Assembly: GCA_036376275.1 (NCBI GenBank)
Contig: DASVAP010000258.1
Location: 62,001 to 126,000, forward strand
Reading direction: 5' to 3'
Origin: JABFRZ01 sp036376275
Lineage (GTDB): Bacteria; Planctomycetota; UBA1135; GCA-002686595
DNA: 64,000 nt
Below the pieces are notes generated by a model that saw only the letters and a list, made by a program, of their open reading frames with translations, was not told the DNA's origin and did not search any database. Position 1 is the first letter of the stretch. Each line of letters begins with the position of its first letter. Positions 36,422 to 44,983 of this stretch are shown here, one piece after another. A program made the position numbers and the translations under genes.

Positions 36422-37377
36422 GCGCCGTCGCGCTGCTGCTCGCGCTGGCCCAGGCGAGCGACGTCGTGCCCACGATCGAGCGCCTCGACCCGCGCCTCGA
36501 CGCGCTCGTCCCGCCCGGGGCGACGCTCGAGAAGGTCGCCGGCGGCCTCCAGTGGGCCGAGGGCCCGCTGTGGAGCGCGCCGACCGGCGAGCTCTTCCTC
36601 TCCGACGTCGAGGCCAACCGGCTGCTGGCCTGGAGCGAGGCCGGCGGGCTGCGCACGGTGCTGGAGCACAGCGGCTACACCGGTTCGGCACCCTTCACCG
36701 GGCGCGAGCCCGGCTCGAACGGCCTGGCCTTCGACCCGGAGGGTCGCCTGGTCTTCTGCCAGCACGGCGAGCGCCGCATCAGCCGCCTCGAGCCCGACGG
36801 GACGCGCACGGTGGTCGTCGATCGATACCAGGGGCAACGCCTCAACTCGCCCAACGACCTCGTCTACTCGCGCGCCGGCGACCTCTACTTCACCGACCCG
36901 CCCTTCGGCCTGCCGCAGACCCACGCGGACCCGGCCAAGGAGCTGCCCCACAGCGGGGTCTACCGCCTGAGCCGCGCGGGCGAGCTGACGCTGCTCACCG
37001 CCGAGCTCGAGGGTCCGAACGGCATCGGCCTCGCGCCGGACGAGCGGACGCTGTACGTCGCGAACAACAGCCGCTCGCGTCCGCTGTGGATGGCCTATCC
37101 GCTGCGCTCCGACGGCGCCCTCGGCCCCGGCCGCGTCCTGTTCGACGCCAGCCCCTTCACCGCGACGCGCAAGGGCTTCCCCGACGGCCTGAAGGTCGCC
37201 CCGAGCGGTCACCTCTTCGCCGCCGGCCCGGAGGGCATCTACGTGCTCACGCCCGATGGCGAGCACCTCGGCACGCTCTTCCTCGGACGGCTCACGGCCA
37301 ACTGCGCCTTCGACGCGAGCGGCCGGACGCTCTTCATCGCGGCCGACGCGGACATCTACCGTCTGCGGCTTCGCTAG
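36418..37377 (+). CDS. Second SMP-30/gluconolactonase-type propeller, exported
   Basis: 319 residues from the GTG at 36418 (overlap GTGA with the preceding gene). The short N-terminus VSAVALLLALAQA may act as a signal. The propeller has the same blocks as its neighbour: WAEGPLWSAPTGELFLSD, GSNGLAFDPEGRLVFCQHGERRISRL, NSPNDLVYSRAGDLYFTDPPFGLPQTHADPAK split over two blades, LEGPNGIGLAPDERTLYVANN and FPDGLKVAPSGHLFAAG. The metal-binding Glu, Asn and Asp positions are kept. It is a single-domain version without the N-terminal jelly roll, evidently a duplicate. The shared substrate is probably an aldonolactone (family inference). Confidence 0.87.
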   Translation: MSAVALLLALAQASDVVPTIERLDPRLDALVPPGATLEKVAGGLQWAEGPLWSAPTGELFLSDVEANRLLAWSEAGGLRTVLEHSGYTGSAPFTGREPGSNGLAFDPEGRLVFCQHGERRISRLEPDGTRTVVVDRYQGQRLNSPNDLVYSRAGDLYFTDPPFGLPQTHADPAKELPHSGVYRLSRAGELTLLTAELEGPNGIGLAPDERTLYVANNSRSRPLWMAYPLRSDGALGPGRVLFDASPFTATRKGFPDGLKVAPSGHLFAAGPEGIYVLTPDGEHLGTLFLGRLTANCAFDASGRTLFIAADADIYRLRLR

Positions 37378-37380
37378 GAG

Positions 37381-37408
37381 GTACGGGGTCCGGTGATGGA
37401 CCCCGTAC
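37381..37408. terminator. Perfect bidirectional terminator
   Basis: GTACGGGGTCC-GGTGAT-GGACCCCGTAC, an 11-bp perfect stem, between the convergent stops at 37377 and 37410. Confidence 0.75.
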
Positions 37409-37409
37409 T

Positions 37410-40130
37410 TCAGGGATCCCTGCCGAGCAACCGGCGGGCCTCGTCCGCCCGGTCCGAGCCCTCCAGGAAGGCCGCCAGCTCGCGGCGCGCGCCGCGCGCC
37501 TCGGAGCTGTCGGCGCCCAGGTCTCGCTCGAGGGCGGCGAGCTTGCGCCGCCGCACCGCCTCCTCCTGCTCTGGCCGCTCCATGGCGGCGTAGATCGCGG
37601 CCAGGTTGTTGAGCGAGCCGCACGAGTCGGGGTGGGAGTCGCCCAGGAAGCGTTCGCGCTCGGAGAGGACGTCCAGCTCCAGCTCGAGCGCCTCGTCGAG
37701 GCGCCCCGCCTGCTGGTACAGGACGGACAGGTTGTGGCGCGTCGTCAGGACGATGTCGCGCGCCTGGCCGCCGAGTCGCCCGTGGAGCTCGAGCGACTCC
37801 AGGTACAGCGCCTCGGCCTCGTCCAGCCGTCCCAGCTCGTAGAGGTTCTCCGCCAGGAGCGAGAGCAGGAGCGCGCGATCGAAGAGGCCTCCCTCGACGG
37901 TCTCGAGGCCCGCCAGGACCTCCTCGAGCACGGCCACCGCACCCTCGAAGTCGCGCGAGTCGGACAGCGTGGTCGCGTAGATCTTGAGCGCGCGGCTGGT
38001 CATCAGGTTGTCGTCGCCGAAGAGCGAGCGCAGGCCCTCGTAGCCCTGGCGCGCGTGCTCGCGGGCCGCCGCCGGGTCCGTCCTCCCGAGCTCGTCGGCC
38101 AGCGCGATGCGCGCCATCAGCGTGCGCCAGTGACGCTCGCCGTACCCGGCCCGCAGCCCGGCCAGCGCGCGCTCGAAGGCCGCGACGGCCTCCTCGCCGC
38201 GGCCCTGGTACGAGTAGACCGTCGCCAGGCCGTAGTCGAGCGCGGCCACCTCGGGGTGGTCCTCGCCGTGCTGGGCCACGCGCGTCGCGCGGGCCTCCTG
38301 GAAGAGCGCCTCGGCCTCGTCGTAGGCCCCCCGCGCGGTGCAGGAGTTCGCCAGGTTGTTGAGCGCGTCCGTGTAGAGCGGGTGGTCGGTCCCCAGGTGC
38401 CGCGCGCGCAGCTCCAGCACCTGTCGCTGCATCGCCTCGGCCCGCGCGACGTCGCCGCTCTCGAGGTTCACGTTCGCCAGGCGCTCGAGCGTGTCGGCGT
38501 ACTCGGCGCTGTCCTCGCCCGAGACCTGGGCCACCAGCGTCAGGGCCTCCTCCAGGATCGGACGCGAGCGCTCGTAGCGCTGCAACCAGTTGTTGATCTG
38601 TCCGAAGACGTTCAGGAGGCGTGCGCGGATCGCCGGGCGGTCGAGGAACTGGCCCTGGACGCGCTCGATGCCGCGGTCGAGCATGTCGAGCGCCGTCACC
38701 TGGTGCGTGTCGCCGTGCTCGGGGCTGGCGTGCTCGAAGAGCGTCACCAGGTAGTCGATCACGGCCTCGGCCGTGTCCGCCTCGGTGGCGGCGCGCTTCG
38801 TCTCCACCCGGGCGCGCTGCTCGGCCTCCAGGGCGCGATCGAGGTTCGCCTGGGCCGCCGTCAGGGCCGTCTCCAGGGCCTCGCCGCGCTCCACGGCGGC
38901 CGCGCGCTGCTCCTCCTTCTCGAAGTAGAGCACCGTGCTCGTGACCGCGCCGGCCAGCAGCACCAGGAACACCGCAGCGACTCCGCCCACGAGGGGGCGG
39001 TTGCGGCGCGCGAACTTGCGCAGCTGGTAGGCGCGGCTGGTGGGCCGCGCCAGGATCGGCTCGTTGGCCAGGTGACGCCGCAGGTCGGCCGCCAGCTCCG
39101 CGGCCGTGGCGTAGCGACGCTCCTTCTCCTTGGCCAGCGCCTTGTGGACGATGGTCTCGATCTCGCCCCGCAGGCGCCGGTCGAGCGCACCGAGGTGCGT
39201 CGGCTCGTCGTTGACGATCGTTTGGATCGCGGCCGGCAGGGCCGTCGAGGCGACGTCGAGCGGGCGCCGCCCGGCGACGAGCTCGTAGGCGATGACCCCC
39301 AGGGCGTAGACGTCCACGCGCCGGTCGATCTGAGTGGGGTCGGCGCGCACCTGCTCGGGACTCATGTAGGCGAGCGTCCCCAGGATCTCGCCCACGCCCG
39401 TCCGGCGCGTGGTCGCCTCCAGGTCCGAGTTCGTGATGCGCGCCACACCGAAGTCGAGCACCTTGGGCTGCCCGACGGCGTCGACCAGGATGTTGCTCGG
39501 CTTCAGGTCGCGGTGGATGACGCCCTTCTCGTGCGCGTGGTGCACGGCATCGCACACGCGCGCGACGAGCTCGAGGCGCTCCGGCACGGAGAGGCGCTGG
39601 CGCTGGACGTGCTCGTCCAGGCGCTCGCCGCGCACGAGCTCCATCGCCAGGTAGGGCTGCGGTCCGAAGCCCGCGTCGGCCACACCGGTCGCGTGCACGG
39701 CCGCGATGCCCGGGTGGCTCAGCCAGGCCAGGGCCTGGCCCTCCTGCTCGAAGCGCCGGCGCTCCTCGATGCTGGCGAAGGGCGAGCGGATCAGCTTGAG
39801 CGCCACCGGCCGGCGCGGGTGCTGCTGCTCGGCCTCGTAGACGATCCCGGCGCCGCCCGAGCCGAGCACACCCAGGATGCGGAACTCGCCGATCGTCTCC
39901 GGCATGCGTCCGCCGACCTGGGTGCCGAGCAGCGCCGCCGCGGCGGGTTGTTCCAGGCGCCGATCGCCGGCCCGGGCCTCCTGCAGGAGCTCGCGCACCT
40001 CGCGCCGGAGCTCGTCGTCCGCGCCGCACTCGTGCGCGAGGTAGGCCTCCAGCTCGGCGCCCTCGCGCTCGCCCGCCGCCAGGAACACCCGGCGCGCGGC
40101 CTGGAAGCGCGCCTGGCCCTCAGCGGCCAT
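37410..40130 (-). CDS. Membrane Ser/Thr protein kinase with TPR ectodomain
   Basis: 906 residues. Residues 1-75 are the helical N-terminal segment seen in planctomycete and myxobacterial kinases. The kinase domain spans about 83-355: glycine loop LGSGGAGIVYEA, ATP Lys K112 (VALKLIR), catalytic HRDLKPSN (206-213), DFG at 226-228 and GTLAYMSPEQ. A single membrane helix lies at about 380-403, followed by a coiled coil and a long TPR array rich in paired helices (e.g. YADTLERLANVNLESGDVARAEAM, DALNNLANSCTARGAYDEAEALF). It should phosphorylate Ser/Thr on cytosolic targets in response to extracytoplasmic protein contacts. It overlaps the upstream sigma gene by 11 nt, so kinase and sigma factor form one unit, a pairing frequent in Planctomycetota. 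Confidence 0.94.
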   Translation of the reverse strand: MAAEGQARFQAARRVFLAAGEREGAELEAYLAHECGADDELRREVRELLQEARAGDRRLEQPAAAALLGTQVGGRMPETIGEFRILGVLGSGGAGIVYEAEQQHPRRPVALKLIRSPFASIEERRRFEQEGQALAWLSHPGIAAVHATGVADAGFGPQPYLAMELVRGERLDEHVQRQRLSVPERLELVARVCDAVHHAHEKGVIHRDLKPSNILVDAVGQPKVLDFGVARITNSDLEATTRRTGVGEILGTLAYMSPEQVRADPTQIDRRVDVYALGVIAYELVAGRRPLDVASTALPAAIQTIVNDEPTHLGALDRRLRGEIETIVHKALAKEKERRYATAAELAADLRRHLANEPILARPTSRAYQLRKFARRNRPLVGGVAAVFLVLLAGAVTSTVLYFEKEEQRAAAVERGEALETALTAAQANLDRALEAEQRARVETKRAATEADTAEAVIDYLVTLFEHASPEHGDTHQVTALDMLDRGIERVQGQFLDRPAIRARLLNVFGQINNWLQRYERSRPILEEALTLVAQVSGEDSAEYADTLERLANVNLESGDVARAEAMQRQVLELRARHLGTDHPLYTDALNNLANSCTARGAYDEAEALFQEARATRVAQHGEDHPEVAALDYGLATVYSYQGRGEEAVAAFERALAGLRAGYGERHWRTLMARIALADELGRTDPAAAREHARQGYEGLRSLFGDDNLMTSRALKIYATTLSDSRDFEGAVAVLEEVLAGLETVEGGLFDRALLLSLLAENLYELGRLDEAEALYLESLELHGRLGGQARDIVLTTRHNLSVLYQQAGRLDEALELELDVLSERERFLGDSHPDSCGSLNNLAAIYAAMERPEQEEAVRRRKLAALERDLGADSSEARGARRELAAFLEGSDRADEARRLLGRDP

Positions 40131-40737
40131 GCTCCCTCATCCAGCGCTCGAGCCAGGCGCGCGCGAAGGCCCACTCACGCCCGGCGCTGCGCTCGGAGAC
40201 GCCCAGCACCTCGGCCACCTCGGCCATCGGCAGCCCGGCGAAGAAGCGCAGCTCCACCAGGCGCGCGAGCTCCGGGGCGTGGGCCTGCAGCGCCTCCAGG
40301 GCGCGGTCGAGCTCGAGCAGGTCGAGCTCCTCGACGTCGCTCCCGGCCAGCTCGGCGTCCAGCTCGACACGCTTCCACCCGCCGCCGCGCTTGACGCGCT
40401 TCTTCCCGCGTGCGTGGTCGATCAGGGTGCGCCGCATCGCCTGCGCCGCGATCGCCAGGAAGTGCTGGCGGTCCTTCACGCTCGCGGAGCTCCCGCCCGG
40501 ATCGACGAGCTCGAGGTAGGCCTCGTGCACCAGGGCCGTCGGCTGCAGGGTGTGGTCGGCGCGCTCCGCGGCCAGGCAGCGGTCGGCGATGCGCCGCAGC
40601 TCCGCGTAGACCAGCTCGAAGAGGCGCTGGCCCTGGGCCGTGTCGCCGCGGGCGAGCGCGTGCAGGGCCAGGGTCGCTTCCCCGCGGCGACCGGGACTCC
40701 CAGGCCCGTCCTGGGCCGGCTCCTGCATCGGCCCCAT
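40120..40737 (-). CDS. ECF-like sigma factor coupled to a Ser/Thr kinase
   Basis: 205 residues from the ATG at 40737; ATG 40728 is an alternative. Region 2: LFELVYAELRRIADRCLAAERADHTLQPTALVHEAYLELVD and FLAIAAQAMRRTLIDHARGKKR. Region 4: APELARLVELRFFAGLPMAEVAEVLGVSERSAGREWAFARAWLERWM. The H-T-L-Q-P-T-A-L-V-H-E-A-Y-L block marks the TIGR02999 group of kinase-linked sigma factors. Its stop lies 11 nt inside the kinase gene, so both are co-translated. Phosphorylation of the sigma factor by the partner kinase is a plausible activation route, inferred from linkage. The start is favoured by TACCCT 9 nt upstream. Confidence 0.9.
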   Translation of the reverse strand: MGPMQEPAQDGPGSPGRRGEATLALHALARGDTAQGQRLFELVYAELRRIADRCLAAERADHTLQPTALVHEAYLELVDPGGSSASVKDRQHFLAIAAQAMRRTLIDHARGKKRVKRGGGWKRVELDAELAGSDVEELDLLELDRALEALQAHAPELARLVELRFFAGLPMAEVAEVLGVSERSAGREWAFARAWLERWMREHGR

Positions 40738-40746
40738 GGTCGGTCC

Positions 40747-40752
40747 AGGGTA
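40747..40752 (-). promoter_or_regulatory. -10-like TACCCT before the kinase-linked sigma gene
   Basis: On the minus strand GGCTACCCTGGACCGACC precedes the ATG at 40737 (9 nt between). Nearly the same string precedes the archease gene (GCTACCCTGGACGCC-ATG, 59449-59454). Confidence 0.5.
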
Positions 40753-40907
40753 GCCGCCGGGCATGGGCGGCGGTGCGTCATCGCCCCGGAAGCGACGGCC
40801 CGGGACCACGACGGCCAGGAATCGGCAGGAATCCTGGCAGGCGTCTGGACCCGGGTGCGCCACGGCTGGGGAATCCGCTCCGCCGACCTCGGATCCCGCC
40901 TCCGACC

Positions 40908-41726
40908 ATGAGCACCGTCCTCCCCGTCACGACCCACCCGTCCGCCCGCTCGAGCGCGCACGTCCCGTCCCCGACCCGGCCCGTGGCCTCGCTCGCCAGC
41001 CGCGTGGCGAGCCTGACCTACGGGTCCATCGCCTACGTCCTGTTCCTCGGCACGTTCCTGTACGCGATCGGCTTCGTCATGGGCCTGGTCGTGCCCAAGA
41101 CCGTCGGCGACGGCGCGCGCGTCCCGCTGGTCGAGGCCCTGCTGGTCAACGGTGGTCTGCTGGCCCTGTTCGCCGTGCAGCACACGATCATGGCGCGCCG
41201 GGCCTTCAAGCGCCGCTGGACGCGCATCGTCCCGGTCCAGATCGAGCGCGCGACCTTCGTGCTCGTGACCTGCGCGATCCTGATCGCGACCTTCGTGCAG
41301 TGGCGCTTCCTGCCGGGAACGCTGTGGGAGGTCAGGGGCCCGGCCGCGTGGTTCCTGCACGGCGTCTCGTTCCTGGGCTGGGGCATCGTGCTCTACAGCT
41401 CGTTCCTGATCGATCACTTCGAGCTGTTCGGCCTGCGCCAGGTCGTGCGCCACTTCCTGGGCAGGGAGCCGGCCGCGCCGGCCTTCCGCGAGCGCTCGCT
41501 GTACCGCCGCGTGCGCCACCCGCTGATGCTCGGGTTCCTGCTGGCCTTCTGGGCCACGCCCGTCATGACGATGGGGCACCTCTTCTTCGCCGCCATGTGC
41601 ACCGGCTACATCCTGGTGGGCATCCAGGTCGAGGAGCGCACCCTGGTGGCCGAGCACGGCGACGCCTACCGCGACTACCAGCGCCGCGTGCCGATGCTGC
41701 TGCCGCTCGGCAAGCGCGCGTCGTAG
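40908..41726 (+). CDS. mddA: Methanethiol S-methyltransferase-like membrane protein (MddA type)
   Basis: 272 residues from the ATG at 40908. The MddA-like start SLTYGSIAYVLFLGTFLYAIGFVMGLVVPK is clear, followed by helices GLLALFAVQHTIMARRAF and FLHGVSFLGWGIVLYSSFLIDHFELFGL. The C-terminal SAM-binding part of the NnrU/isoprenylcysteine-methyltransferase superfamily is RVRHPLMLGFLLAFWATPVMT and EERTLVAEHGDAYRDYQRRVPMLLP. MddA methylates methanethiol to dimethyl sulfide with SAM in the membrane. An N-terminal extension of about 35 Ser/Pro/Arg-rich residues is variable. The gene is divergent from the sigma-kinase pair. The family is firm; the substrate rests on the N-terminal signature. Confidence 0.8.
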   Translation: MSTVLPVTTHPSARSSAHVPSPTRPVASLASRVASLTYGSIAYVLFLGTFLYAIGFVMGLVVPKTVGDGARVPLVEALLVNGGLLALFAVQHTIMARRAFKRRWTRIVPVQIERATFVLVTCAILIATFVQWRFLPGTLWEVRGPAAWFLHGVSFLGWGIVLYSSFLIDHFELFGLRQVVRHFLGREPAAPAFRERSLYRRVRHPLMLGFLLAFWATPVMTMGHLFFAAMCTGYILVGIQVEERTLVAEHGDAYRDYQRRVPMLLPLGKRAS

Positions 41727-41747
41727 CGCGCATTCGCGCGGATCCCC

Positions 41748-41782
41748 GGGCCGGGGTGGCGCTCGCTGCGCCGCCCCGGCCC
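41748..41782. terminator. 15-bp hairpin between convergent genes
   Basis: GGGCCGGGGTGGCGC-TCGCT-GCGCCGCCCCGGCCC with one G-U wobble, 22 nt after the mddA-like stop and 2 nt before the kinase stop. Confidence 0.75.
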
Positions 41783-41784
41783 GC

Positions 41785-44700
41785 TCAGCGTCCGGCGCCC
41801 AGGCCCAGGCGTTCCAGCTCGCGCTCGAGCCCGGCCAGGTCCCAGAGCTGCACGTGGTTCGTGCCGCAGGCGGCGCCGAGGAGCGTGCCGTCGGCCGAGA
41901 AGGCGATGCGGAAGTGGGCCTCGAGCTGGGGCGGCTCGAGCGTGAGGATCGTCGCGAAGCTGCGCGCGTCGACCACGCGCACGACCTCGTTCGAGAGCCC
42001 GAAGGCGAGCCGGGTGCCGTCCGGGGAGAAGGTCAGCGCGCCCGGCGCGTTGCCGAAGGCGCGCAGGCGCTCGAAGGCGTGGAGGCGCGCGCCGCTGGCG
42101 ACGTCCCACAGCTCGACGCGCTCGCTGGTGGCCGTGGCCAGCGTCGCACCATCCGGCGCGAGGGCCACGGCCACGTTGGCCTGCTCCGGCAGGAAGCGGC
42201 GCGGTGCGAGGCCCTCGCGCGGGCTCCACAGGAGCACGCCCGCGCCGCGCCAGTTGCCGACCGCGATGCGCTGGCCCGTGGCGTCGAGCGCGACGTACTC
42301 CATGTTGCCTGGCCCGGCGAGGTACCCGAGCCGCTCGCCCTCCAGCGGATCGAGCAGCAGCACCGAGTGCGCCCCCTGGGCCGCCAGCGTGCGCCCGTCG
42401 TCCGAGATCGCCAGGCTCCACAGCGGCTCGGTGTGGAGCGGCACGGGCGCGCCGCGCGGCTCGAGCTCGGTGCGCCACAGTCCGTTCGGTCCCGCCGTGA
42501 CCAGCGCGCGCCCCCCGTCGACGAAGGCGAGTCCGGCCGTGTCGCGCGCGTCGAGCCGCTCCGGCAGCTCGTCGCGCCGCGCCCACAGGTAGACGCCATC
42601 CGGCCCGCCCGTGGCGAGGCGCCCGTCCGGCGCGAAGGCCAGCGCGCGCGGCGACTTGCCGGCGTGGGCCGACAGCAGGCGCAGGAAGTCGCCGTGCTGG
42701 ACCCGCCAGGTGCTCCAGGAGCTCGCGTCGGTCAGGGCGAAGCGCTCGCCGTCGGCCGTGAAGCCCAGCGCGCGGGCCGAGACGCGTCGCAGCTCGCGCC
42801 CGGTGGTGAGGTCCCACAGGCGCGTCGTCTCGTCCCAGGCGTGCGAGGAGAGCAGCGGGGCCCGTGGGCTGGCGAAGAGCTCGACGACCTCGGCCGCGTG
42901 CCCCTGGAGCACGGCGCGCGGCGCGCTCGCCCCGAGGGCGTGGAGGTAGATGCGCGCATCCGCGCAGGCGACCGCCAGCTCGCGCCCGTCGGCGGTCCAG
43001 CTCAGGTCGTAGGGCTCGGCATCCAGCGCGACGCGCTGCCGGAGCGCGCCGGTCGCGGCCTCGCGCAGCTCCAGGCACGGCTCGTCGCCGCCCGTCGCCA
43101 GCGCGAGGAGCTCGCCCGCACCGTCGAAGGCGAGCGTGTTCGCGTGCCCCTCGAGCTGCGCGCGCCAGCGCTCGCCCTCCCACCCGAGCGTCCGCAGGAA
43201 CAGCCGGCCCTCCTGGTCGCCGTAGGCCAGGCGTTCCTCGTCCGGGGCGAAGGCCGCCGCGCGGAAGGAGAGCGCCACCGGCACCCACGCGACCTCGGAG
43301 CGCGCGGCCACGTCCCAGACCCGGAAGGAATCCGCGCTGGACGGCGTGCCGCTCAGGTGGTGCTTCGAGAGCAGCCAGCGGCCGCCCGGTGACCAGGTGA
43401 TCCAGGTCACGTCCGCGACCGGGTTCAGGACGGCCAGCTCGCGTCCGTCCTGCGCGTCCAGGAGGCGCAGCCCGTGCGCGTCGCCCACGGCCAGGCGCTC
43501 GCCGCGTGGATCGGCCACCGGCACCGCCTGCGCCTCGAGCCCCGCCGGACGCGGGACCGTGCGCTCGAGCACGAGGTCGGTCAGCGCCAGGCAGGCGACG
43601 GCCTCGTCGCGCAGGTCCTGCCCGGGACGGATCGCCGCCGCGCGACCCAGCCGCTCCAGCGCCGCCGTGCGCGCCCCGAGCGCGCCCGAGAGCCGCGTCG
43701 CGCGGGCCTCGCCCAGCAGCGCCTCGCGCAGGCGTGCCCCGAGGGCGAGACTGGCCCAGATCGAGACGCCCGCCAGCAGCACCAGGAGGCCGGCCGTCAG
43801 GCCGATCAGGCTGGAGGCCAGCGGCGAGCGCTGCGCGAAGAGCAGCGCCCGTCCCCAGACGCCCGTGCGCCGCGCCGCGATCGGCTCGTGGGCCAGCCAG
43901 CGCTCCAGGTCCTCGGCGAAGGCGTCGGCCGAGGCGTAGCGGCGCGCCGGGTCCTTGCGCAGGGCGACGAGCGCGATCGTCTCGAGGTCGCGCGGCACCT
44001 CCGGGCACAGCGCGCGCGGCGCCGCCGGCGCCTCGTGACGCACGCGGCGCAGCACCTCGGTCACCGAGTCGCCCCCGAAGGCCGGGCGCGCCGTCAGGAG
44101 CTCGTACAGGAGGCACCCGAGGGCCCACACGTCGGTCGCCACCGTCAGCTCACCGCCCTCGGCCTGCTCGGGGGCCATGTAGGCCGGCGTCCCGGCCAGG
44201 GTCTGCGTGCGCGTCGTGCTCTCGCCCTCCAGGCGCAGGGCGATGCCGAAGTCGGCCACGTGCGCCCTTCCGGCGTCGTCGAGCAGCACGTTGGAGGGCT
44301 TCAGGTCGCGGTGCAAGAGGCCGCGCTGGTGCGCGTGGTGCACGGCGCGCGCCACGTCGATCATCAGGCGCGCGGCGCGGGGCGGGGCCCAGGGGCGCGC
44401 CAGCTGCGCGGCCAGCGTGCCGCCCTCCAGCCACTTCATGCTGAAGAAGGGATGCCCCTCGTGCTCGCCGACCTCGTGCACCGGCACGATGTGCGGATGG
44501 TCGAGGCGCGCGATCGCCTCGGCCTCGGCCCGCAGGCGCGCCAGCTCGCGCGCCCCCGCCAGGCGTCCGCCGCGCAGCACCTTGAGCGCGACGATGCGCC
44601 CGAGCGAGGCCTGCCGCGCGCGCCACACGGAGCCCGAGGCACCCGCGCCGACCTCCTCCAGCAGCTCGTAGTCGCCGAGCCACGGTGCGGGCCGGCTCAG

Positions 44701-44910
44701 GCGCTCGAGCGTGGCGCCCAGTGCTTGCGGCGCCTCTTCCAGCTCCTCGGCCTCCGCCGCCGCGTGGGCCGCGAGCAACCCGCGCACGGCCTCGGCCAGC
44801 GCAGGATCCTCGCGCGCGAGGTCGGCGAGGAACGCCGCGCGCTCTCCCTCGGCCAGCTCCAGGGCCCGCAGGAAGGCCTCCTTGACGCGCGCGTCGGGCG
44901 GAGCGCTCAC
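41785..44910 (-). CDS. Membrane Ser/Thr protein kinase with WD40 propeller ectodomain
   Basis: 1041 residues from the GTG at 44910. N-terminal helical segment 1-60, kinase about 80-345: glycine loop VGAGASGSVWRAR, K110 (VALKVLR), HRDLKPSNVLL at 200-208, DFG at 220-222 and GTPAYMAPEQA. A membrane helix lies at about 366-390. The remaining ~600 residues are WD40-like repeats, e.g. VTWITWSPGGRWLLSKHH, LAFDGAGELLALATGG, LSWTADGRELAVACADARIYLHAL and LAFAPDGRLATGGPDGVYLW. The ectodomain probably senses or scaffolds extracytoplasmic partners while the kinase acts inside. No sigma gene is attached, unlike the TPR kinase. The start is supported by TACACT 7 nt upstream, suggesting a leaderless mRNA. 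Confidence 0.93.
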   Translation of the reverse strand: MSAPPDARVKEAFLRALELAEGERAAFLADLAREDPALAEAVRGLLAAHAAAEAEELEEAPQALGATLERLSRPAPWLGDYELLEEVGAGASGSVWRARQASLGRIVALKVLRGGRLAGARELARLRAEAEAIARLDHPHIVPVHEVGEHEGHPFFSMKWLEGGTLAAQLARPWAPPRAARLMIDVARAVHHAHQRGLLHRDLKPSNVLLDDAGRAHVADFGIALRLEGESTTRTQTLAGTPAYMAPEQAEGGELTVATDVWALGCLLYELLTARPAFGGDSVTEVLRRVRHEAPAAPRALCPEVPRDLETIALVALRKDPARRYASADAFAEDLERWLAHEPIAARRTGVWGRALLFAQRSPLASSLIGLTAGLLVLLAGVSIWASLALGARLREALLGEARATRLSGALGARTAALERLGRAAAIRPGQDLRDEAVACLALTDLVLERTVPRPAGLEAQAVPVADPRGERLAVGDAHGLRLLDAQDGRELAVLNPVADVTWITWSPGGRWLLSKHHLSGTPSSADSFRVWDVAARSEVAWVPVALSFRAAAFAPDEERLAYGDQEGRLFLRTLGWEGERWRAQLEGHANTLAFDGAGELLALATGGDEPCLELREAATGALRQRVALDAEPYDLSWTADGRELAVACADARIYLHALGASAPRAVLQGHAAEVVELFASPRAPLLSSHAWDETTRLWDLTTGRELRRVSARALGFTADGERFALTDASSWSTWRVQHGDFLRLLSAHAGKSPRALAFAPDGRLATGGPDGVYLWARRDELPERLDARDTAGLAFVDGGRALVTAGPNGLWRTELEPRGAPVPLHTEPLWSLAISDDGRTLAAQGAHSVLLLDPLEGERLGYLAGPGNMEYVALDATGQRIAVGNWRGAGVLLWSPREGLAPRRFLPEQANVAVALAPDGATLATATSERVELWDVASGARLHAFERLRAFGNAPGALTFSPDGTRLAFGLSNEVVRVVDARSFATILTLEPPQLEAHFRIAFSADGTLLGAACGTNHVQLWDLAGLERELERLGLGAGR

Positions 44911-44917
44911 GGGGGCG

Positions 44918-44923
44918 AGTGTA
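44918..44923 (-). promoter_or_regulatory. -10-like TACACT before the WD40 kinase
   Basis: Minus-strand TACACT, 7 nt before the GTG at 44910. Confidence 0.45.
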
Positions 44924-44971
44924 GCGGCGCGGACACAGCCGTGGCTCGGCCGGACCCGGCGGGGAGCGTCC

Positions 44972-44977
44972 TATGAT
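44972..44977 (+). promoter_or_regulatory. -10-like TATGAT before the acetolactate decarboxylase-like gene
   Basis: TATGAT, close to the TATAAT consensus, 6 nt before the GTG at 44984. Together with TACACT at 44918-44923 it makes a compact divergent promoter pair only about 50 nt apart. Confidence 0.55.
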
Positions 44978-44983
44978 GGCCGT

